From positions 1-9,973 of the forward strand of contig CAMODS010000037.1 in the NCBI GenBank assembly GCA_946611525.1: DNA of 9,973 nucleotides. The letters run 5' to 3'. Positions 5,535-9,973 of this stretch are shown here, one piece after another (the stretch's first letter is position 1; each line of letters opens with the position of its first letter). The position numbers and the translations under genes were made by a program. The notes beneath the pieces are model-generated. The model made no database searches and was not told where the DNA came from. It worked only from the letters and a program-made list of their open reading frames with translations. This DNA is from an uncultured Lachnospiraceae bacterium (GTDB lineage: Bacteria > Bacillota > Clostridia > Lachnospirales > Lachnospiraceae).

Positions 5535-6995
5535 ATGAAAAAGAAAATTTTGTTTGCAGCAAGTGAATGCGTTCCTTTTGTCAAGACTGGGGGTCTTGCA
5601 GACGTAGTAGGAGCGCTTCCAAAGGAATTTTTCAAAGAGGACTGGGACATCAGGGTGGTTCTTCCCAACTACACCTGCATTCCTCCACAGTTCCGCGACA
5701 ACTTCCGTTTCGTTGCGAACTTCAACATGGGATGTGGTCCATACATCGGTGAAAAATATGTGGGTATCATGGAGTATGAGTACTTCGGTATCACCTACTA
5801 TTTTATCGACAACCTGGAGTATTTTGAGTGCTTTTATCCATATGGTGACACCAGATACGACATGGAAAAGTTCACTTTCTTTGACAAGGCAGTGCTTTCC
5901 ATGCTTCCGGTCATCGACTTCAAGCCGGATCTTATCCATTGTCATGACTGGCAGACCGGTCTTATACCTGTCTACCTTAAGACTGAGTTCCAGGCCAATC
6001 CCTTCTTCTGGGGCATAAAGTCCATCATGACCATCCACAACCTGAAGTTCCAGGGCGTATGGGATGTAAAGACTCTCCAGGGACTTTCGGGACTGCCCAT
6101 GGATCTTTTCACTCCCGACAAGCTGGAGTGCAATAAGACAGGCAACATGCTAAAGGGCGGCCTGGTGTATGCAGATTATATCACCACGGTTTCACCCACC
6201 TATGCAGACGAGATCCAGACTCCTTACTACGGCGAGGGACTGGACGGGCTTTTGGGCTCCAGGCATTTTGACATGCAGGGCATCCTAAACGGCATTGACT
6301 ATATCACCTACGATCCTCAGACGGATATGAGTGTCTACAAGCAGTACGGCATCAACAATTTCCGTCAGAACAAAAAGACCAACAAGACCAGACTCCAGGA
6401 GGATTTGGATCTGGCGGTTGATCCTAAAAAGTACATGATCGGACTGGTAAGCCGTCTTACCGATCAAAAGGGACTTGATCTTATCAATTACTGCATGGAG
6501 GGTATCGTGGATGACAATACCCAGCTTGTAGTTATCGGTACCGGCGAGAGCCGCTACGAGAATATGTTTAGACATTACGCGTGGAAGTATCCCGACAGGG
6601 TATCCGCCAACATCTGTTATTCCGATGATCTGGCGAGAAAGCTGTATGCGGCATCCGATGCATTTTTGGTGCCCTCCAGATTTGAACCCTGCGGACTGAC
6701 ACAGATGATCGCATTCAGATACGGCTCTGTTCCCATTGTGCGTGAGACCGGTGGCCTGAAGGATACCATCATCCCCTTCAACGAATACGAGAATGTGGGT
6801 GACGGCTTCTCCTTCTCCAACTACAACGGAGATGAGCTTTTGAATACCATCAACTACTCAAAGTACATTTATTTTGTGCTCCGCACCAAGTGGAACAAGA
6901 TGGTGGAGCGTGGTATGCAAAAAGATTACTCCTGGTCCGCCTCCAAGTTCAAGTACGAGGGACTATACAAATATCTGATCGGAGACGAGACATAA
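5535..6995 (+). CDS. glgA: Glycogen synthase (GT5, ADP-glucose type)
   Basis: The product of 486 residues is typical for bacterial GlgA, a GT-B fold cytoplasmic enzyme that transfers glucose from ADP-glucose to the non-reducing end of an alpha-1,4-glucan. The N-terminal domain begins KKKILFAASECVPFVKTGGLADVVGALP, with the ADP-glucose-binding K17 in KTGG. HCHDWQTGL (135-143) and TIHNLKFQG follow, then TVSPTYADEI and the NGID motif. The C-terminal domain has GLVSRLTDQKGLDLI and SRFEPCGLTQ with the conserved Glu384, then IVRETGGLKDTI. All recognised active-site motifs are present. The start has AGAGG at 5523-5527, 7 nt upstream. The gene sits behind a strongly structured leader (5392-5516) and 15 nt before ftsK. 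No other glycogen gene (glgC, glgD, glgB, glgP) is in the window, so it is detached from the usual cluster. It may be one of several paralogues in the genome. Confidence 0.96.
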   Translation: MKKKILFAASECVPFVKTGGLADVVGALPKEFFKEDWDIRVVLPNYTCIPPQFRDNFRFVANFNMGCGPYIGEKYVGIMEYEYFGITYYFIDNLEYFECFYPYGDTRYDMEKFTFFDKAVLSMLPVIDFKPDLIHCHDWQTGLIPVYLKTEFQANPFFWGIKSIMTIHNLKFQGVWDVKTLQGLSGLPMDLFTPDKLECNKTGNMLKGGLVYADYITTVSPTYADEIQTPYYGEGLDGLLGSRHFDMQGILNGIDYITYDPQTDMSVYKQYGINNFRQNKKTNKTRLQEDLDLAVDPKKYMIGLVSRLTDQKGLDLINYCMEGIVDDNTQLVVIGTGESRYENMFRHYAWKYPDRVSANICYSDDLARKLYAASDAFLVPSRFEPCGLTQMIAFRYGSVPIVRETGGLKDTIIPFNEYENVGDGFSFSNYNGDELLNTINYSKYIYFVLRTKWNKMVERGMQKDYSWSASKFKYEGLYKYLIGDET

Positions 6996-7010
6996 GGCAG
7001 GTAAGTATTT

Positions 7011-9818
7011 ATGGCAGCAAGTAAGTCTGCGAAGAAAGATACAAAATCAAATAATAAGAGCAAAAACACTACGACGAGCCGGAGAAAAACCTCCGGCTCG
7101 TCAAGTGCGAAAAAAAGAGAGAATACTGCGGCAAAGAGACCCTCTGCCGGCAAAAAAGAAGCAGAAGCCGAGCCCTCACGCATGGAGCTTGAGGTCTTTC
7201 TTTGGGTATCACTTTTGGTGGCCATTCTGCTTTGCGTCGGCAACTTCGGCTTCGGAGGAGCTGTGGGTGACAGGATCTGCCGCTTTTTCTTTGGATGCTT
7301 TGGTGTGCTGGCATATGCGCTTCCTTTTTTGATCCTTGCCGGCACATTTTTTATGATATCCAATCTCAAGAACACCATTGCCACGGCAAAGCTGGTATCA
7401 TCGATCATTCTGATACTGTTTCTTTTGACCTTCGTGGAGCTTTTCATACACAAGGCCAATGCCATAGGCCCCATACCGGCCTTTCACATCGGCTATGATG
7501 ACAAGCTGGGAGGCGGCTTTTTCGGAGGCGCCATAGCCCTGGTTTTGGTAAAGGCCTTTGGTATCATTGGGGCCTATGTCATAGATGTGATCATGATCAT
7601 CATCTCTTTGGTACTTATCACGGAGACCAAGACCTTTTTATACCTTCACAGGCGGCATGAAAGCTACATGTCTGATGCTAAAAGACGTGAAAAGAGAAGG
7701 GAAGAGATCCGGGCTAAAAAGCTGGCCAAAAGAGCTGCACAAAGGGAGGCCGAAGCCAATGCTTTCGCATCCGCAGGCGATGAGGCTAAGGCAAATGAAG
7801 TCAAAAATGCATCTGATAAGGCACCCATGCCTGATACCACCATAAATTCGGCAGATAACGGACCCTCTGATGAGGTAAATGAGATCCGCATCAATATGTA
7901 TGATGCAAACCGTGAGATAGAGGCGGTAAACCGCGTATCCCTCACCTCGGAGACGGCGTCATCATCGGTGCTCGAGACTACGTCAGATTCAACAGGTTTT
8001 GAGGAAGACTTTCAGGAGACTGCATTTGAACCCGAACCTGTCTATGAACCCGAGCCCGTGGCTGCCGAGCCGGTTTATGAACCCGAGCCCGTGGTGCCTG
8101 AACCGGTCTACGAACCCGAGCCCGTGGTGCCTGAACCGGTCTACGAACCCGAGCCTGTTGCTCCCGAGCCGGAGCCTGAGCCGGTCTATGAGCCTGAGCC
8201 TGTGGCGCCTGCGCCTGCACATACAGCGCCTGCAGCGAAGCCAAAGGAAGAGGCGGTACCTGTTTCGGCAGATGACATTTCAAAGGAGATAGAAGAGAAG
8301 AAGGCACCTGAAAAGCCCTACATCCTTCCCTCCACGGATCTTTTGGATCTGCCCAAGGGCAATAAAAACGGCAACACCGAACAAAGCCTTATGGAAACAG
8401 CCAATAAGCTTCAAAAGGTGCTTGCCGATTTCGGCGTAGAGGTAAAGATAACCGATGTAAGCTGCGGTCCCACAGTCACCAGATATGAGCTGGAGCCTGC
8501 ACCGGGAGTAAAGGTATCCCGTATCACCAATCTTTCGGATGATATCAAGCTAAATCTTGCAGCCGCAGATATACGTATAGAGGCGCCTATTCCCGGCAAA
8601 TCCGCTGTGGGTATCGAGGTCCCCAACAAGAGTACGGTCATGGTATCCATCCGTGAGCTTATTGAGGACAAGGCATTTTCCTCCAACAAGTCCAAGATCG
8701 CATTTTCTGCGGGACGTGACATCGGAGGCAACGTGATCATTTCGGACATCGCAAAGATGCCTCACCTGCTTATTGCAGGAAGTACAGGCTCCGGTAAGTC
8801 CGTATGTATAAACACGATCATCATGAGCATCCTCTACCGGGCAAAGCCTGATGAGGTAAAGTTTATCATGATAGATCCCAAGGTGGTTGAGCTTTCCGTT
8901 TATAACGGCATTCCCCATCTTTTGATCCCTGTGGTGACGGATCCCAAAAAGGCTTCAGGTGCCCTGCAGTGGGCAGTTCATGAGATGACGGACCGCTACA
9001 AAAAATTTGCGGACTCCGGTGTCAGGGATATGGCAGGATATAATAACAAGATCAAAAAGGGTCATATAAAGCTTAACGACGGAACCGAAGTGGCAGCTGC
9101 AAAGATGCCGCAGATAGTGGTAATAGTAGACGAGCTGGCAGACCTGATGATGGTCTCCTCCAGTGAGGTGGAGGAGGCTATCTGCCGCCTGGCACAGTTG
9201 GCGAGAGCCGCGGGTATCCACCTGATCATCGCCACCCAGCGCCCCTCCGTAAATGTCATTACGGGACTCATAAAGGCTAACATGCCTTCCCGTATCGCAT
9301 TTGCCGTTACTTCGGGTGTTGACAGCCGTACTATTTTAGATATGATAGGTGCAGAAAAGCTTTTGGGAAAAGGCGATATGCTTTATTATCCCCAGGGCTT
9401 TACCAAGCCGCTGAGAGTACAGGGAGCCTTTGTATCCGATGATGAGGTGGCCCGCGTCACAGAATTCATAAAGGATCAGGATCACAAAGAGACTGAGGAT
9501 GGCAGCGCGATCAACGAATTCATTACCTCCCGTGCCGAGGGCGGATCAAAGGATTCCGGAAACGCATCTTCGTCCTCTGCGGATGATCCCGGTGACGGTA
9601 GGGATGAGTACTTTGCGGATGCGGCGCAGCTTATCATTGAAAAGCAAAAGGGGTCCATTGGGATGCTGCAGAGGTACTTCCGCGTGGGATTCAATCGTGC
9701 CGCGCGTATTATGGACCAGCTTGAAGATGCCGGTGTCGTCGGGCCTGAGGAGGGCACCAAGCCCCGGCAGGTGCTGCTCACCCTTGAGCAGTTCTCTCAA
9801 CTACAGGAACAGTTGTAG
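7011..9818 (+). CDS. ftsK: DNA translocase FtsK/SpoIIIE
   Basis: The product has 935 residues and is a septum-associated, ATP-driven double-stranded DNA pump that clears the chromosome from the division septum (or into the forespore in sporulating relatives). Residues 1-58 are a Lys/Ser-rich cytoplasmic tail. Four to five membrane segments lie at about 62-79, 93-117, 127-146 and 167-203. A long charged linker (about 215-430) follows and contains Pro-Glu-Val-Tyr tandem repeats at 342-400. The motor domain has Walker A GSTGSGKS (590-597) and Walker B IVVIVDE (702-708), plus IATQRPSVNVITGLIKAN and GKGDMLY motifs. The winged-helix gamma domain (about 865-930, FRVGFNRAARIMDQLEDAGVVG) reads polar DNA guide sequences. 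It is longer than the roughly 790-residue Bacillus SpoIIIE because of the linker. The gene begins 15 nt after glgA with only a weak AGG at 6999-7001. A perfect 12-bp hairpin lies in codons 21-31. FtsK versus SpoIIIE role cannot be separated from sequence alone. Confidence 0.97.
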   Translation: MAASKSAKKDTKSNNKSKNTTTSRRKTSGSSSAKKRENTAAKRPSAGKKEAEAEPSRMELEVFLWVSLLVAILLCVGNFGFGGAVGDRICRFFFGCFGVLAYALPFLILAGTFFMISNLKNTIATAKLVSSIILILFLLTFVELFIHKANAIGPIPAFHIGYDDKLGGGFFGGAIALVLVKAFGIIGAYVIDVIMIIISLVLITETKTFLYLHRRHESYMSDAKRREKRREEIRAKKLAKRAAQREAEANAFASAGDEAKANEVKNASDKAPMPDTTINSADNGPSDEVNEIRINMYDANREIEAVNRVSLTSETASSSVLETTSDSTGFEEDFQETAFEPEPVYEPEPVAAEPVYEPEPVVPEPVYEPEPVVPEPVYEPEPVAPEPEPEPVYEPEPVAPAPAHTAPAAKPKEEAVPVSADDISKEIEEKKAPEKPYILPSTDLLDLPKGNKNGNTEQSLMETANKLQKVLADFGVEVKITDVSCGPTVTRYELEPAPGVKVSRITNLSDDIKLNLAAADIRIEAPIPGKSAVGIEVPNKSTVMVSIRELIEDKAFSSNKSKIAFSAGRDIGGNVIISDIAKMPHLLIAGSTGSGKSVCINTIIMSILYRAKPDEVKFIMIDPKVVELSVYNGIPHLLIPVVTDPKKASGALQWAVHEMTDRYKKFADSGVRDMAGYNNKIKKGHIKLNDGTEVAAAKMPQIVVIVDELADLMMVSSSEVEEAICRLAQLARAAGIHLIIATQRPSVNVITGLIKANMPSRIAFAVTSGVDSRTILDMIGAEKLLGKGDMLYYPQGFTKPLRVQGAFVSDDEVARVTEFIKDQDHKETEDGSAINEFITSRAEGGSKDSGNASSSSADDPGDGRDEYFADAAQLIIEKQKGSIGMLQRYFRVGFNRAARIMDQLEDAGVVGPEEGTKPRQVLLTLEQFSQLQEQL
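7073..7102 (+). repeat. Perfect 12-bp inverted repeat inside the start of ftsK
   Basis: Bases 7073-7084 are the exact reverse complement of 7091-7102, with a 6-nt loop AAAAAC at 7085-7090. The stem is GC-rich (9 of 12 pairs G-C) and begins 62 nt into the ftsK coding sequence, in the low-complexity Lys/Ser tail where codon choice is loosely constrained. It has terminator-like geometry but no T-run follows on the + strand. It could pause RNA polymerase or ribosomes, or affect mRNA processing; this is inference. Confidence 0.75.
8034..8210 (+). repeat. 33-bp tandem repeats in the ftsK linker
   Basis: Five 33-nt units encode variants of EPVYEPEPVVP: 8034-8066, 8067-8099, 8100-8132, 8133-8165 and 8178-8210, the last one offset by a 12-nt insertion (8166-8177). 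The second and third units differ at only three bases, all silent, and the third and fourth share their first 22 bases, so recent duplication is likely. The array makes a rigid, acidic, proline-rich rod (residues 342-400) between the membrane and motor domains and is likely to vary in copy number between strains. Confidence 0.9.
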
Positions 9819-9821
9819 TAC

Positions 9822-9902
9822 GGACAGTCAGTCGAAAAATGCTTCGACCGACGGACGTCAAACGTCCGTCTACGTCAGCAGCATTTATTCTCCTTCCTGT
9901 CC
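9822..9902 (+). repeat. Nested inverted repeats between ftsK and fhs
   Basis: This occupies most of the 119-nt gap after ftsK. Three nested pairs are present: 9822-9827 with 9897-9902 (6 bp), 9837-9843 with 9880-9886 (7 bp) and 9850-9858 with 9862-9870 (perfect 9 bp, loop CAA). A competing local hairpin pairs 9831-9836 with 9843-9848 (6 bp, 6-nt loop) and shares base 9843 with the second pair. No uninterrupted T-run follows any stem; only a pyrimidine-rich stretch (9884-9902) is seen. It may be a weak or factor-assisted terminator of the ftsK transcript or a structured leader of fhs. Confidence 0.55.
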
Positions 9903-9937
9903 TCACAGAGTGTATGTATTATGTATGGAGGTAAAAG

Positions 9938-9973
9938 ATGAAATCCGATATTGAGATCGCACAGGAGAATGTG
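9938..9973 (+). CDS. fhs: Formate-tetrahydrofolate ligase, N-terminal fragment
   Basis: ATG9938 follows GGAGG at 9927-9931 with ideal 6-nt spacing and opens a frame that runs off the right edge. The twelve visible residues, MKSDIEIAQENV, match the highly recognisable N-terminus of formate-tetrahydrofolate ligase (10-formyl-THF synthetase), the ATP-dependent cytoplasmic enzyme that loads formate onto tetrahydrofolate for one-carbon metabolism. No catalytic motif is inside the window, so the call rests on this short match and the ribosome binding site. I see no clear promoter in the 119 nt upstream; that gap holds inverted repeats. Confidence 0.75.
   Translation, partial: MKSDIEIAQENV

Noticed and set aside
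5257..5538. Open frame of 93 codons crossing the yebC end and the glgA leader
   Set aside because: It overlaps yebC in another frame and its second half is only a read-through of the inverted repeat; no ribosome binding site supports it.
8034..8210. Tandem repeats as a CRISPR-like array
   Set aside because: The units are contiguous with no unique spacers and are in frame inside ftsK.
9917..9922. TATTAT as a -10 box for fhs
   Set aside because: There is no -35 match 17 bp upstream, and the start of transcription would fall on the ribosome binding site.

Overview
The window is a compact bacterial housekeeping region with every supported gene on the + strand. The Rex regulator, the single-pass CBS/CorC protein, the FtsK/SpoIIIE translocase, the YebC/GlgA pair and the start of a formate-tetrahydrofolate ligase, with moderate GC and AGGAG-type ribosome binding sites, suggest an anaerobic Firmicute. 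My best guess is a Lachnospiraceae member such as a Butyrivibrio- or Roseburia-like rumen or gut bacterium. That placement is inferred from protein resemblance recalled from memory, not from a database search.

Layout: the C-terminal end of an unidentified gene (to 97); a two-part GNAT-like acetyltransferase (104-940); the redox-sensing repressor rex (975-1592); an unrecognised coiled-coil protein (1624-2382); alanine racemase alr (2414-3604); a membrane-anchored CBS-pair/CorC-domain protein (3621-4520); yebC (4611-5348) behind a near-consensus sigma-A promoter; glycogen synthase glgA (5535-6995) behind a 186-nt leader that folds into a very long hairpin; the DNA translocase ftsK/spoIIIE (7011-9818); and the first 12 codons of fhs (9938 onward) behind another leader with inverted repeats.

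The first six genes are tightly spaced (about 6 to 35 nt apart) and read as one co-directional unit. It combines NAD(H)-sensing transcriptional control, D-alanine supply for the cell wall and a membrane CBS protein. The only clear promoter starts a second unit at yebC. glgA and ftsK are 15 nt apart and probably co-transcribed. No canonical intrinsic terminator was found anywhere.

I see no mobile element, CRISPR array, tRNA, rRNA or phage gene, and no new multi-gene system. The least explained signals are secondary structures. One is a 125-nt nested inverted repeat before glgA whose only non-Watson-Crick positions are all G-U in the + strand RNA. Another is a perfect 12-bp stem inside the first codons of ftsK. 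The third is a set of competing inverted repeats before fhs. Next in interest are the coiled-coil protein between rex and alr, and the 33-bp tandem repeats in the FtsK linker.
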